DNA from: Nguyenibacter vanlangensis
GTDB taxonomy: Bacteria; Pseudomonadota; Alphaproteobacteria; Acetobacterales; Acetobacteraceae
Length of the DNA: 64,000 nt
Reading direction: 5' to 3'
Assembly (NCBI RefSeq): GCF_038719015.1
Contig: NZ_CP152276.1
Location: forward strand, 1,064,001 to 1,128,000
Shown: piece by piece, positions 45,266 to 54,823 of the stretch
Layout: every line of letters starts with the position of its first letter
Numbering within the stretch: position 1 is the stretch's first letter
Program-made: the position numbers and the translations under genes
The notes under the pieces: generated by a model
What the model was told of the DNA's origin: nothing
What the model saw: the letters and a program-made list of their open reading frames with translations, nothing else
Databases searched by the model: none

Positions 45266-47047
45266 ATGATCCCCCTTCCGTCCGGGGCGAACATGGCGTT
45301 GTCAGTCCTCTATCCGCGCGAAGGCTTTCTCCGTGCGCCGCCTTTCACGGCGAACGTGCCTCCGCTCTCAGTGCCCTGTCACACGGGCCCCGAAGCCGAT
45401 TCGGTCGGCGTCGTGCCGCCGGAGCTTGCCACGACGATCTGCCAGGCCCGGATCGGCGGCAGTTTCTGGGCCCCTCGCCCTTCATTCGGCCGCCCGATCA
45501 TCCTGGCACTGTGTTCCCACGTCTCAGCGCAAGCCGCAGAACCGTTCGTAAGCGGCCTTATGCGCCGCTTCCCGGCGCAGGCACTCCTGCTGGTGACCGC
45601 GGCGGCCAACTATGGCGCGCGCCGTCTTGCGCGACGGACCGGCATCGCCGAAATCCTGCTACCCGCCGACCCGCACGGCCTTCTGGATCACGCGGAAGAA
45701 ATCCATCAACTGGGTCCGGGGGATATCGCCCTCCTCGGCGCGCTGCGCGGGCTGCCCACCCGCTGGTATGCACGCCCCCAGGATACGGACGGGCATGTCC
45801 TGACCGGCCAAGACATCCGAACGGGCCTTGCCCAAGCCTATCGCTATGTCGACCCCTTCACCGGCACGCCGGCAACTCTGGCGGCGACGATCGATCTTCT
45901 GCTGCTTTGGAAAGATATTCTGACCCAGAATCGGAAGATCGCCCTGTGCGGCGGCATGTCGCTATGGAAACGCCGGCGGATGGCCCGCTTCTTTTCGTCC
46001 GCGCCCGGGCATCCGCCATTCGGCAACCATGTTTCCTCCGCCGTCAGGGCGTCTCTCGCCCATGGTAGCACGCAAGCGATCGCGGCCTGGGCCACGCGTA
46101 TTCCACATCGGCTGGAAACCACGATCCGCCGCGAGAAAGTGCCCCTTTGGCGCGTCGAGGACGGGTTTATCCGTTCGGTGGGGTTGGGCAGCGATCTCAG
46201 AACGCCCGCTTCAATCATCCTGGATAAGAGCGGCATCTATTACGACCCGCGTCAGCCCAGCGATCTCGAGCATATCCTGGCCACCACACGGTTCGACGAT
46301 CGGATCCGGCAGCGCGCGCGAACGATCATCGACCGCCTGGTTCGGGACGGAATATCGAAATACGAGCGTAGCGCGGGTGACGATTCTCGCCCCGATTGGC
46401 CGGCGCAAACTGGCCGCACGGTGATTCTGGTGCCGGGCCAGGTCGCCGACGATCTGTCGGTCCGCTGCGGCGGCGGCGAGATCCAGGGGAACCTAGCGCT
46501 GCTTCAAGCCGTTCGGGAACGCAGTCCCGCCGCATTCGTCATTTACCGACCGCATCCGGATGTCGATGCCGGACATAGGGAGGGACGACTGGACGACTCC
46601 GTCATTCGCCGATATGCCGACTATGTCAGCCGCGGGGGAGCGATCACCGCGACCATGAGTCATGTCGATGAAGTCCATACGCTGACGTCGCTTGCCGGTT
46701 TCGAAGCCCTGCTGCGCGGGATCAGGGTTGTCACCTATGGCGTTCCCTTCTATTCCGGCTGGGGGCTGACGATCGACGAGGGGATGATTCCCACCCGGCG
46801 GGATAGGACGCTGACAATCGAGGAACTCGCTGCGGGCACCCTGTTGATCTACCCGCGCTATCTGGACCCGGTGACGGAACTGCCGTGCCCCTTGGAGACG
46901 TTGCTTTCTCGTCTCGGTGACGAAAAATTGTGGAGGCCGACCCTGCTGATGCGCGTACGCCGGTTGCAGGGACGCATGAAAACGCTGATTGCCGCGGGCC
47001 GACGGCACCAAGCATATAAAAATCAAGGATCGGAACGGCCGGCATGA
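45266..47047 (+). CDS. KpsC-like capsule polysaccharide Kdo-transferase
   Basis: 593 residues. The segment WRVEDGFIRSVGLGSDL, followed by IILDKSGIYYD, ILVPGQVADDLSVRCGGG, VIYRPHPDVDAGHR and GFEALLRGIRVVTYGVPFYSGWGLT, is diagnostic of KpsC/LipA proteins, which build the Kdo linker between lipid and capsule in ABC-exported capsules. E. coli KpsC has two such modules; here only the later one is conserved, and the N-terminal ~230 residues are diverged. Its stop overlaps the kpsS-like start (ATGA). Confidence 0.9.
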   Translation: MIPLPSGANMALSVLYPREGFLRAPPFTANVPPLSVPCHTGPEADSVGVVPPELATTICQARIGGSFWAPRPSFGRPIILALCSHVSAQAAEPFVSGLMRRFPAQALLLVTAAANYGARRLARRTGIAEILLPADPHGLLDHAEEIHQLGPGDIALLGALRGLPTRWYARPQDTDGHVLTGQDIRTGLAQAYRYVDPFTGTPATLAATIDLLLLWKDILTQNRKIALCGGMSLWKRRRMARFFSSAPGHPPFGNHVSSAVRASLAHGSTQAIAAWATRIPHRLETTIRREKVPLWRVEDGFIRSVGLGSDLRTPASIILDKSGIYYDPRQPSDLEHILATTRFDDRIRQRARTIIDRLVRDGISKYERSAGDDSRPDWPAQTGRTVILVPGQVADDLSVRCGGGEIQGNLALLQAVRERSPAAFVIYRPHPDVDAGHREGRLDDSVIRRYADYVSRGGAITATMSHVDEVHTLTSLAGFEALLRGIRVVTYGVPFYSGWGLTIDEGMIPTRRDRTLTIEELAAGTLLIYPRYLDPVTELPCPLETLLSRLGDEKLWRPTLLMRVRRLQGRMKTLIAAGRRHQAYKNQGSERPA

Positions 47048-48369
47048 TGATATCGCGATCGACATCCGGCAAAGGCACGCCACGCCGCTTTCTGCTGCTT
47101 CAGGGCCTGATGGGGCCGCTGTTCCGCCGGATCGGCATTGCTCTGCGGGCAGCGGGACACGAAGTCTATAAAATAAATTTCAATGGCGGGGACAAGCTGT
47201 TCTGGCGCCTCGGCGGCGATATCGATTATCGCGGCGACCTCAGCCGCTGGCCAGATTTCGTGGCGCAGGCCATCCACCGCCACAACATTACCGACGTGCT
47301 GTTGTTCGGCGATTGCCGTCCCCTGCACCGCGCGGCCATCGCCGTCTGCAGCAGGCTGCATATTCCCGCCCATGTCTTTGAAGAAGGATATATCCGCCCG
47401 GACTGGGTTACCCTGGAACTCGGGGGAGTGAACGGGCATTCCACCCTGCCGCGCGACCCCGACTGGTATCGCACGCAGGCAGCCTTCCTGCCGCCGGCCC
47501 CCGTCAACAATCCGGTGCCGTCATCCTTCCGCCGCCGCGCATCCGAGGCGGTTGCCTATAACGCGGCCGATATTCTGTCCCGCTGGTATTTCCGTCACTG
47601 GAACGACTATCGTCCCTGGCATCCCTGGCGCGAGGGAATCAGTTGGCTGCGCCGCCTGTGCCGGCGTGACGCCGCCCAGGCCCGCACGGCCGAAACGATC
47701 GCGGAAATCGATCGTTCGGGACGGCCCCATATGTTGTTTCCGCTTCAGTTGGACGCGGATGCGCAGGTGCGCCTGCATTCGCCGTTTCGCAACATGGAAG
47801 AGGCTATCCGAGAGGTCATCGGCAGCTTCGCGGCGCATGCGCCGGCGGGTCTGTGGCTGCTGGTCAAGGAGCATCCGCTGGATAACGGGATGCGCGACTG
47901 GCGTGCGCTGGTAACCGACCTCGCGGCCCGTGCCGAGGTTGGCGACCGGGTGCGCTATCTCGAAACGGGCGACATCGCGCTGCTGGTCCGGCCGGCCAAG
48001 GGCGTGGTCACGATCAACAGCACGACCGGCACCCTGGCTCTGGCGTCGAACGTTCCCGTCATCACCCTTGGCGAAGCGGTCTATGACATACGCGGCGTGA
48101 CCCATCAGGGCAGTCTGGCAGAATTCTGGAACAATCCTGAACAGCCGGACGCGGCGACCTTCGCCGCGTTCTGCCGCGTTCTGATCGATCGATGCCTGAT
48201 AGCCGGCGGATTCTTCTCGGAAAAGGCGTTGTCCACCGTGGTCGCGGGCGCCGTCGAGCGGATCGAGCGGGCCGCATACCGCACGCGCGCCGAAGGCCTC
48301 CCCAGCGCCGTCCCGCTGGAATCGGAAACGGCCCGCATCGAACGCGTCGTCATTCGCGGCGCCGGCTGA
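47044..48369 (+). CDS. KpsS-like capsule polysaccharide protein
   Basis: 441 residues. FLLLQGLMGPLFRRIGIALRAAGHEVYKINFNGGD, FEEGYIRPDWVTLE, LFPLQLDADAQVRLHSPF and LLVKEHPLDNG match KpsS/LipB, the partner Kdo transferase of KpsC. Translation is coupled to kpsC by ATGA. The pair predicts a Kdo-type linker on phosphatidylglycerol, the anchor of group 2-like capsules. No ABC exporter (KpsMT/KpsE) is in this window. Confidence 0.9.
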   Translation: MMISRSTSGKGTPRRFLLLQGLMGPLFRRIGIALRAAGHEVYKINFNGGDKLFWRLGGDIDYRGDLSRWPDFVAQAIHRHNITDVLLFGDCRPLHRAAIAVCSRLHIPAHVFEEGYIRPDWVTLELGGVNGHSTLPRDPDWYRTQAAFLPPAPVNNPVPSSFRRRASEAVAYNAADILSRWYFRHWNDYRPWHPWREGISWLRRLCRRDAAQARTAETIAEIDRSGRPHMLFPLQLDADAQVRLHSPFRNMEEAIREVIGSFAAHAPAGLWLLVKEHPLDNGMRDWRALVTDLAARAEVGDRVRYLETGDIALLVRPAKGVVTINSTTGTLALASNVPVITLGEAVYDIRGVTHQGSLAEFWNNPEQPDAATFAAFCRVLIDRCLIAGGFFSEKALSTVVAGAVERIERAAYRTRAEGLPSAVPLESETARIERVVIRGAG

Positions 48370-48393
48370 GCGCGTACCGGATCGTTGCACGCC

Positions 48394-49662
48394 ATGCTTC
48401 CCATCTTTCTGGATGTCTCGCGCCTCCTGTCCCGCGCCGGGGCGTCCGTTCCTACGGGCATCGACCGGGTCGAAATCGAGTACGCCACCTTTCTGCTGTA
48501 CGCCTATCCGCAGCAGACGCATTTCGTCGCCTATCACCCCATCGCCGGCCTCTCCCATCTTCCATTCCAGCGTACCGCTTCATTCGTGCGGGACCTGGCG
48601 AATATCTGGCAGCATGGCGCGTCCCAGGCCGCTTCCATGATCTGGCGGGCCCGCCGCCTGCTGCATCGCGCGCCGCTGGAGCGGCGGCCGGGGCCGGCCG
48701 GCGGGGTCTATCTTTTACTGTCTCACCATCATTTGATACAGACCGGCGCCATCGAACGGTTCATCGCCCGGTCCGGACTGCGTTTCGTGCCGATGGTCCA
48801 CGACCTGATCCCGATAGAATTTCCCGAATACGCGCGGCCCCGCGAACCGGCGCGCCACACAAGGCGCATCCGCACGGTCGCGCGCCTGGCCGACGGCGTC
48901 ATCGTTCCGTCGGCCTATGTCCGGGACGGGCTGCGGCCCTTCATGACGGAACAAGGCAACGACCGGCCGATCGAGATCATCCCTCATGGCTTGCATATCC
49001 ATGTCGCCGCACAACCGGCCGCCGCCACGGCGTCTCGAGACGATCCGCCTTATTTCGTCTGTCTCGGGACCATCGAGCCCAGGAAAAACCATCTTCTGCT
49101 GCTCAATATCTGGCGCCGCCTTGCCGAGACGCATGGAACGCGCGCGCCGAAACTGATCCTGATCGGCAAGCGCGGCTGGGAAAACGAAAATATCATCGAC
49201 ATGCTGGAACGCTGCCCCGCCCTGCAGAATCTGGTTGAAGAGCACGGTTCGGCGTCGGACCGCGACGTCGCAACATATCTTTCGCGCGCGCGCGCGCTCC
49301 TTCTCCCGTCCTTTACCGAGGGGTACGGTCTTCCGCTCGTCGAGGCCCTGGCACTGGGCGTGCCGTGCATCTGCTCGGACGTCCCCGTGTTCCGTGAAGT
49401 CGCCGGCGACAGCGCGACCTATATCGATCCTATCGACGGACCAGGCTGGCAGGCCGAGATCGAACGCAGGAGTTTCGAACGTCCTGCCCTCGGATCGTCC
49501 CCTCCTCCGCCCGAACGCATCAGCCGCAACTGGCATGATCAAGCGGCCCGGGGCGTCGCCTTCGCCCTCGACATCGCCGCGGGGCAGAGCGATCACCACG
49601 CCCGCGTCGCACTATCTCCTACGCGATTTCCCCCGCTTGTACGGGTTGCTGACCCGGTTTAA
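48394..49662 (+). CDS. GT4-family glycosyltransferase
   Basis: 422 residues from the ATG at 48394. Begins LPIFLDVSRLLSRAGASVPTGIDRVE, a pattern of polysaccharide GT4 enzymes; YFVCLGTIEPRKNHLLLLNIW and the E-x7-E stretch TEGYGLPLVEALALG mark the donor domain. The C-terminal ~40 residues have no family similarity. Follows kpsS by 24 bases and precedes another GT4 gene by 20, so one operon is likely. Confidence 0.87.
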   Translation: MLPIFLDVSRLLSRAGASVPTGIDRVEIEYATFLLYAYPQQTHFVAYHPIAGLSHLPFQRTASFVRDLANIWQHGASQAASMIWRARRLLHRAPLERRPGPAGGVYLLLSHHHLIQTGAIERFIARSGLRFVPMVHDLIPIEFPEYARPREPARHTRRIRTVARLADGVIVPSAYVRDGLRPFMTEQGNDRPIEIIPHGLHIHVAAQPAAATASRDDPPYFVCLGTIEPRKNHLLLLNIWRRLAETHGTRAPKLILIGKRGWENENIIDMLERCPALQNLVEEHGSASDRDVATYLSRARALLLPSFTEGYGLPLVEALALGVPCICSDVPVFREVAGDSATYIDPIDGPGWQAEIERRSFERPALGSSPPPPERISRNWHDQAARGVAFALDIAAGQSDHHARVALSPTRFPPLVRVADPV

Positions 49663-49682
49663 CTTTGCGAAATTGATATGTG

Positions 49683-50996
49683 ATGGTTAGCACCCCTATT
49701 CGCGTCGGTATCGACGGCTTCAACCTGGCCCTGCCGCGCGGCACGGGTGTCGCGACCTATGCCCGCACGCTCAGCCGCTGCCTCACGGGTATGGGGCATA
49801 AGGTCGATGTTCTGTACGGCATGAACATCACGCACCGTATGTCGACCGACTTGCGAGAGGTCATCTTCTTCGACTCGCTGGGCCAGGAGGTCCCGACCAG
49901 GCGCACCAAGCTTTTCTCGTCCCGGTGGTGGCGGGAACGCCGGGGCGATCTGGCCGGCTATGACGCCGTGCCGATTCCGCTTTCCGGTCGGGTCGACGCG
50001 CGCGGCTTTACTGCGCGCATGCCGGCCCATGACCGCCTGCTTAACGTTCCCGAATTGTTCCACAGGGCTGCGCTACATTACCGGTACGCGCGCCGCTTCA
50101 CGACGGTACGAATACCGGATCCACCGGCCATCATGCATTGGACCTATCCGCTGCCCATTCGCGTCACGGGCGCGCTCAATATCTACACGATGCATGATCT
50201 AGTTCCCTTGCGCCTGCCCCATACGACTCTCGACAACAAGAGCTATTACTTCCGGCTCATTAAAGATCTCTGTATCCAGGCGGACGGCATCTGCACCGTA
50301 TCGGAGGCATCCAAATCCGATATTATCGATTTCTTCCCGCAGGCCGCGCCGAAAATTCACAATACCTACCAATCGATCGCCCCGGGCCATGAGATCCTCG
50401 AAAAGGCCGAAACCGAGATCGCCCGGGAAATTCACGGTGCGTTCGGCCTGGAGATGGACTCCTATTTCCTCTTCTTCGGTTCGTTCGAGCCGAAGAAAAA
50501 TATCGGCCGTGTCATCGAAGGCTTCCTTGAATCCAAAAGCAGCCGCCGCCTGGTTCTGGTCGGGGCCATGGCATGGAAATCCGAGCAGGAACTGCGCTTT
50601 CTGGAACGCGGCATCCAGTTGGGCCGTATCGTCAAGATCGACTATCTGCCCGAAAGCCTGCTGGGCGCGCTGATCCGCGGCGCGCGGGCCGTCCTGTTTC
50701 CCTCCCTCAGCGAGGGATTCGGCCTGCCCGTCCTGGAAGCGATGGCTTTCGGCACGGCGGTCCTGACCTCGCGCGAAGGGGCGCCGCGCGAAGTCGCAGG
50801 CGAGGACGCGCTTCTGGTCGATCCGTACGATACGGCTGCCATAACCGACGGAATCGACCGGCTGGATCGCAACGATGCGCTGTGCACCAGGCTGGCGGCA
50901 GCCGGACCAAGCCGCGCAGCCCTATACGATATGGACCACTATGCGCGCCGGCTGGGAACGATGTATGACACCGTCCTGAAGGCGGCCAAGCGGTGA
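49683..50996 (+). CDS. GT4-family glycosyltransferase, paralogue of the gene at 42423
   Basis: 437 residues from the ATG at 49683. VGIDGFNLALPRGTGVATYA, HWTYPLPIRVTGALNIYTMHDLVPLRLP, FFGSFEPKKNIGRVIEGF and the E-x7-E element SEGFGLPVLEAMAFG give a complete GT-B enzyme. The middle part (residues 55-110) is longer than in its paralogue. It is probably one of the transferases that build the repeat unit of the polysaccharide. Confidence 0.88.
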   Translation: MVSTPIRVGIDGFNLALPRGTGVATYARTLSRCLTGMGHKVDVLYGMNITHRMSTDLREVIFFDSLGQEVPTRRTKLFSSRWWRERRGDLAGYDAVPIPLSGRVDARGFTARMPAHDRLLNVPELFHRAALHYRYARRFTTVRIPDPPAIMHWTYPLPIRVTGALNIYTMHDLVPLRLPHTTLDNKSYYFRLIKDLCIQADGICTVSEASKSDIIDFFPQAAPKIHNTYQSIAPGHEILEKAETEIAREIHGAFGLEMDSYFLFFGSFEPKKNIGRVIEGFLESKSSRRLVLVGAMAWKSEQELRFLERGIQLGRIVKIDYLPESLLGALIRGARAVLFPSLSEGFGLPVLEAMAFGTAVLTSREGAPREVAGEDALLVDPYDTAAITDGIDRLDRNDALCTRLAAAGPSRAALYDMDHYARRLGTMYDTVLKAAKR

Positions 50997-51034
50997 CTTT
51001 CCTCCCTGGAACCGAGCGGTTAGAAACAAACGCG

Positions 51035-52261
51035 ATGAAACCCGATCGCCCCCCCGCCAAGGCCGTACGGCTGGCCACGTTGACCTGCGCCCTTGCCCTG
51101 CTGACCGGCTGCAGCGCCATGCCGTCCAGCGGCCCGGTCGAATCCGACATCCTGAGCGATGCGAAATCGCCGGCGACCAATACGCTGGGCTATCGCATCG
51201 TCAACGTGACGCCATCGGTGATCGACGCGCTGGCCACGGACCAGCCCCCGCCGCTGAACACGCTGATCGAAACCGCCACGGCGGCGGACGCGGCCGAACG
51301 TATCGGTCCTGGGGATACGTTGCAGGTCTCGATCTTCGAACTGGGTAGCAGCCTGTTCGGCGGCGTAGGCGGAGGCACCGGTTCGGGGGCCGCCACGCAG
51401 AGCACCGGCAGCCAGTCCATGGGCAGCGTCGGGCCCCTGCCCGCCGTCAGCGCCGACAATCTGCCGCCGATCGTCGTTGACGCCACCGGTACCGTCGACA
51501 TTCCATATGTCGGCCGTCTGCAAGCCGCGGGCCGCACGCCCGCGCAACTGGCCACAGCGATCCGGGGCGGGTTGCATGGCCTGTCGCAGAACCCGCAGGT
51601 CCTGGTCCGCATCGCGAATGATATCGCAAACCAAGTAGTCGTGGGTGGGGAAGTCCGCAAACCCGGTCGCCAGGAATTGACCCTGGCCCACGAACATCTG
51701 CTGGACATGATCGCCATCGCGGGCGGCGAAGCCCGCCTGCCGCAGGATCTGCAGGTTTACCTGACCCGCCACGAACGGACAGGCTCTGTCGCCCTGACGG
51801 CGCTGGAAAACGACCCGCAACAGAATGTGGCCCTGGTGCCCGGCGATCGCATTCAGGTCACGTATCAGCCGAAGACCTATTCGGTATTCGGTGCGACATC
51901 GAAGGTTTCGGTCGTCCCCTTCCCAATTTCGCAGCTTAGCCTGGCCGAAGCGGTCGCGGGAACGGGCGGTCCATCGGACGATCGCGCGGACCCGAACGCC
52001 GTGTTCCTGTTCCGGTATGAAAAGCCGGAAGTCGCCACACGCCTGGGCCTGCCCGTGCGCCCGGGCGCGGCGGTCGCCCCTGTGCTCTACCAACTGGATA
52101 TGATGAGGCCGACAAGCTATTTCATCGCCCAGCATTTCGCGATGCACGACAAGGACCTGATCTTTATCGCCAACGCGAAACTCAATAAGTTCTACAAATT
52201 CTTCAATCTTTTAAGCACACTGATCAGCCCCACAATGGCAGCAGCGTATCTTGCAAAATGA
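51035..52261 (+). CDS. Wza-like outer-membrane polysaccharide export lipoprotein
   Basis: 408 residues from the ATG at 51035; a GTG at 50993 overlapping the GT stop is an alternative. The signal peptide ends in a lipobox (LLTGC). The polysaccharide export domain (IGPGDTLQVSIFELG, VDATGTVDIPYVGRLQAAGRTPAQLA) and SLBB-type repeats (VVVGGEVRKPGRQEL, VALVPGDRIQVTYQ) are intact. A Gly/Ser-rich insert lies at about 105-130. It would form the outer-membrane channel. Its cytoplasmic-membrane partner is not in the window. Confidence 0.92.
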   Translation: MKPDRPPAKAVRLATLTCALALLTGCSAMPSSGPVESDILSDAKSPATNTLGYRIVNVTPSVIDALATDQPPPLNTLIETATAADAAERIGPGDTLQVSIFELGSSLFGGVGGGTGSGAATQSTGSQSMGSVGPLPAVSADNLPPIVVDATGTVDIPYVGRLQAAGRTPAQLATAIRGGLHGLSQNPQVLVRIANDIANQVVVGGEVRKPGRQELTLAHEHLLDMIAIAGGEARLPQDLQVYLTRHERTGSVALTALENDPQQNVALVPGDRIQVTYQPKTYSVFGATSKVSVVPFPISQLSLAEAVAGTGGPSDDRADPNAVFLFRYEKPEVATRLGLPVRPGAAVAPVLYQLDMMRPTSYFIAQHFAMHDKDLIFIANAKLNKFYKFFNLLSTLISPTMAAAYLAK

Positions 52262-52369
52262 GAGGGGCAAACGCCTAAGCTCAAGTCTCATTACAGCAAC
52301 TACAGATAGCGACTGCGACGAGACCAATAGTCGAGACGAAGATAGAGGTATATCATCGGGGCAGGAAAA

Positions 52370-52470
52370 CCGTTGCCGGGTTAACCCCGGCAACGGTGTC
52401 GGAGCGGATCCATGATACGCGTCATCGGGCGTGCGTCCAGTGAGCGCCGAGTGTGGGCGCTGGGCATTAT
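52370..52470 (-). pseudogene. IS3 transposase 3'-end fragment
   Basis: About 100 bases nearly identical to 54860-54960, the 3' end of the complete IS3 orfB. On the minus strand they encode YNAQRPHSALTG and DAYHGSAP, the last part of the DDE transposase. One G is missing from the palindrome copy, and the Gly/Glu codons differ slightly from the intact element, so it is a decayed older copy, not a recent duplicate. No other part of that element is present here. Confidence 0.85.
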
Positions 52471-52737
52471 AGAGCGCTACTCTGCAAGACCCATAATACC
52501 GATGAGCGGGAGGTTCTCTACCCCTGGCACCCTTGGTTTGGGCGTCGGGTGTGCGTCGAGGAGATGATTGCGCGGGGCGGCCAAGTCCTTTCCCGCTGTC
52601 GCCTGTCTGACACGAGAGGGGTCAGGCTCCTTGAATTGCCGGCGTGGATGCTTGATCGCGCGGCTTGCGCTGGGATGCGGCCGGCCCCGGATCCGACCGT
52701 GTCCCTGGGGGCGCTTTATGATCTGCGATCGTTCTGA
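52471..52737 (+). pseudogene. Y4bD/DUF5372-like accessory gene of a recombinase element, 5' end lost
   Basis: About 85 codons are readable after the IS fragment ends. EVLYPWHPWFGRRVCVEEM and the end TVSLGALYDLRSF resemble the small proteins that precede large serine recombinases in rhizobial y4b-type elements. The expected start codon lies in or before the IS3 fragment, so the gene is truncated. Its assignment rests on pattern memory and its position. Confidence 0.5.
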
Positions 52738-52809
52738 CGGGCTTTTTGTCGTCGTACCCATCTGAAACCGTCGCAGGCTTCTCTTCTGACCGGAATCGGA
52801 GAGAGGACC

Positions 52810-53031
52810 ATGCGACATGACGGACGACAGCGCTCCCGTGTGGGGACCATATCGGCGCAGCCGGATCTGTTCGGCGGCAAGGAGGTCGAACCGCCCTGTC
52901 CGAACCTGATCTGGAAGGACCTTCCCCAGCAGGCGCGGAACGATCTGCAGTCGATGATGGCCCGTCTGATCCTCGATCACGTGCGCGGTCGCGGACCCAG
53001 CGCCGTGCAGGAGGCCCGCGATGACTCGTGA
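52810..53031 (+). CDS. Small protein upstream of serine recombinase, unknown
   Basis: 73 residues starting MRHDGRQRSRVG, overlapping the recombinase start by 11 bases. It contains PNLIWKDLPQQARNDLQSMMARLILDH, an amphipathic helical stretch. It is likely part of the same transposable unit as its neighbours. No family is recognised with certainty. Confidence 0.55.
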   Translation: MRHDGRQRSRVGTISAQPDLFGGKEVEPPCPNLIWKDLPQQARNDLQSMMARLILDHVRGRGPSAVQEARDDS

Positions 53032-53105
53032 CAAGATCAGCCCACGTCATCTGGAACGCAGGGCAATCCTGTATGTGCGGCAATCATCTGTCAGGCGAAG
53101 TGAGA
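53021..53105 (+). pseudogene. Serine recombinase, first ~28 codons only
   Basis: From ATG 53021 the protein reads ISPRHLERRAILYVRQSSVR, the N-terminus of large serine recombinases, with the catalytic serine in YVRQSS. The frame then runs into the IS630 left end and is lost. No remainder of the gene is visible on the far side of the IS630 element, so it was truncated, not merely interrupted. Confidence 0.75.
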
Positions 53106-54245
53106 AAGTGATACCAACGGTTATAGACACAGACTTGTGTGAGCCCATTTTCTGAGTCCGATGGATCGGATGGTTTCCGGGAGGGCGGCGAGATTGTTCC
53201 AGGCGGAACAGGCGGCGTCGATGATGTGCTCGACGCCGTCGAAGACGGTGTTGGACAGCCAGTTGGCGCGAAGGAACTGCCAGATATTCTCGACCGGGTT
53301 CAGTTCGGGAGCGCGGGACGGCAGGAAGATCAGGCTGATATTGCGGGGCAGCTTCAGCTTGTCGATGGTATGCCATCCTGCGCGATCGAGCAGCACGACA
53401 GCGTGGGCACCGCGGGCGACGCAGCGTGAGATTTCCTCGATATGCAGTTGCATGCCGGCCGTGCCGATGAACGGTAGCGCCAAGCCGGCGGCTTTGCCGC
53501 GCGCCGGGCAGATCGCCCCGAACAACCAGGCATTCTCGTAGCGCTGGTCGGCCGGCTGGCGTGGCCGCGTGCCGCGCCGGGCCCATTGTCGGACGATCCC
53601 GTTCTTCTGGCCGATCCGGGCCTCGTCCTGGAACCAGATCTCGATCGGCTTGCCCTTAGGCAGATGGCCGATATGGGCGTTCAGGATGCGGGGGAAGTTT
53701 TTTTAAACGCCTCCATGACGCCAGCGTCCTGACCCGGATGGCGTGGCCGGGCGCTGACATGGGAAAAACCAAGCCGTTTCAGCAGAGTGGACACGTGCCG
53801 CTCGTGGTAGACGACGCCGAAGCGCTCCTCGATCACGCGTTGCAGATCGACCCGGCGCCAGCGCACCACGCCATCGCGCTGCCGATCCGGGCCCGCCTCG
53901 ACCAGGGCCTTCAATTCGGCCTGCTGTGCCCCGTTCAATCGGCAGGCTGGCCCCGCGTGCTGATGATCGCGCAGGCCATCGGGTCCTTCGGCATTGAAGC
54001 GATGAACCCAGTCTCGCAATGTCTGGCGATCCATGCCGCCTACGCGGGCCGCATCCGTCCGGCTGGACCCGTCACGGATCGCCGCCAGGGCCAGAAGCCG
54101 GCGCGCAGCGTTCGCCTGCTGGCTGCGCGCCGCAAGTCGCCTCAGATCAGAGGCCGAATAGTCATCTCGTAGCTTTACCGCCGCCGTCATCAGCCAGATC
54201 CTCCCGCATCAAGAGAATCAGAGCCGGCGCCGTTCGTCACTTCAC
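53100..54245. mobile_element. IS630-family insertion sequence (ends approximate)
   Basis: Contains a full-length IS630 transposase in two frames. Both ends carry a short GAAGTGA-like inverted motif (near 53098 and 54237) but I could not fix exact termini or a TA duplication. It is flanked on the left by the truncated serine recombinase and on the right by an IS481 fragment. Confidence 0.75.
53121..54190 (-). CDS. IS630-family transposase, two frames joined by -1 frameshift
   Basis: The first frame (54190 down to about 53681) encodes a helix-turn-helix region of 169 residues (ARRLLALAAIRDGSSRTDAARVGGMDRQTLRDWV). At 53698-53704 a run of seven T on the plus strand (A7 in the message) allows a -1 slip into a second frame with the DDE domain: IWFQDEARIGQKNG, VVLLDRAGWHT and LPSRAPELNPVENIW. 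Both halves are otherwise uninterrupted. Programmed frameshifting at such A-runs is common in this family. Confidence 0.85.
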
Positions 54246-54248
54246 ACA

Positions 54249-54377
54249 CGAGTCAGTGGCTACGTCCTTTGGTATTACTGCTTCGGCAAAACCCCGATGC
54301 AGACCTTCCTTGACGCAGCACACAACGCCCGCGAAAAAGACATCGGACGCCACGACAAAAATCACATGATCGCGTAG
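54249..54377 (+). pseudogene. IS481-family transposase, C-terminal fragment
   Basis: Forty codons ending in TAG at 54375-54377 read SGYVLWYYCFGKTPMQTFLD, then HNAREKDIG, the last segment of an IS481-type transposase. Nothing upstream of 54249 belongs to it, because the IS630 element is there. It is a relic from an older insertion. Confidence 0.65.
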
Positions 54378-54823
54378 CATCCAGACCGGCCATTCCAAGC
54401 CGTACGTCAGATCAAGTGCAAACTTCTACAACTACAGCGTGCAGTTCGTCACCGCCGCGACATTGGTCGCCATGCTGGCCAAGGCGCATGCGGACGGCGC
54501 GCTGGACAAGCAACTGGCGCTCCTGTCGCGACCGAAGCTGCTGATCATCGACGAACTGGGCTATCTGCCGTTCGAAGCCAACGCCGCGCATCTGTTTTTC
54601 CAGCTCGTCTCAAGGCGCTACGAGCGCGGCTCGATCCTGCTGACCTCCAATCGCTCGGTCGGAGAATGGGGCGAGGTCTTCGGCGACCCGGTGGTGGCCA
54701 CCGCCATCCTGGACCGCCTGCTGCACCATTCCACCGTGATCACCATCCGCGGCGACAGCTACCAGAGGTGGCCCCATTCGTTCGGACAGATTGTGAGGTA
54801 AAATAAGCTATTGCCCGTTGTTG

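Noticed and set aside
53139..54172. Plus-strand frames over the IS630 element
   Set aside because: Antisense to the two transposase frames with no motif of their own.
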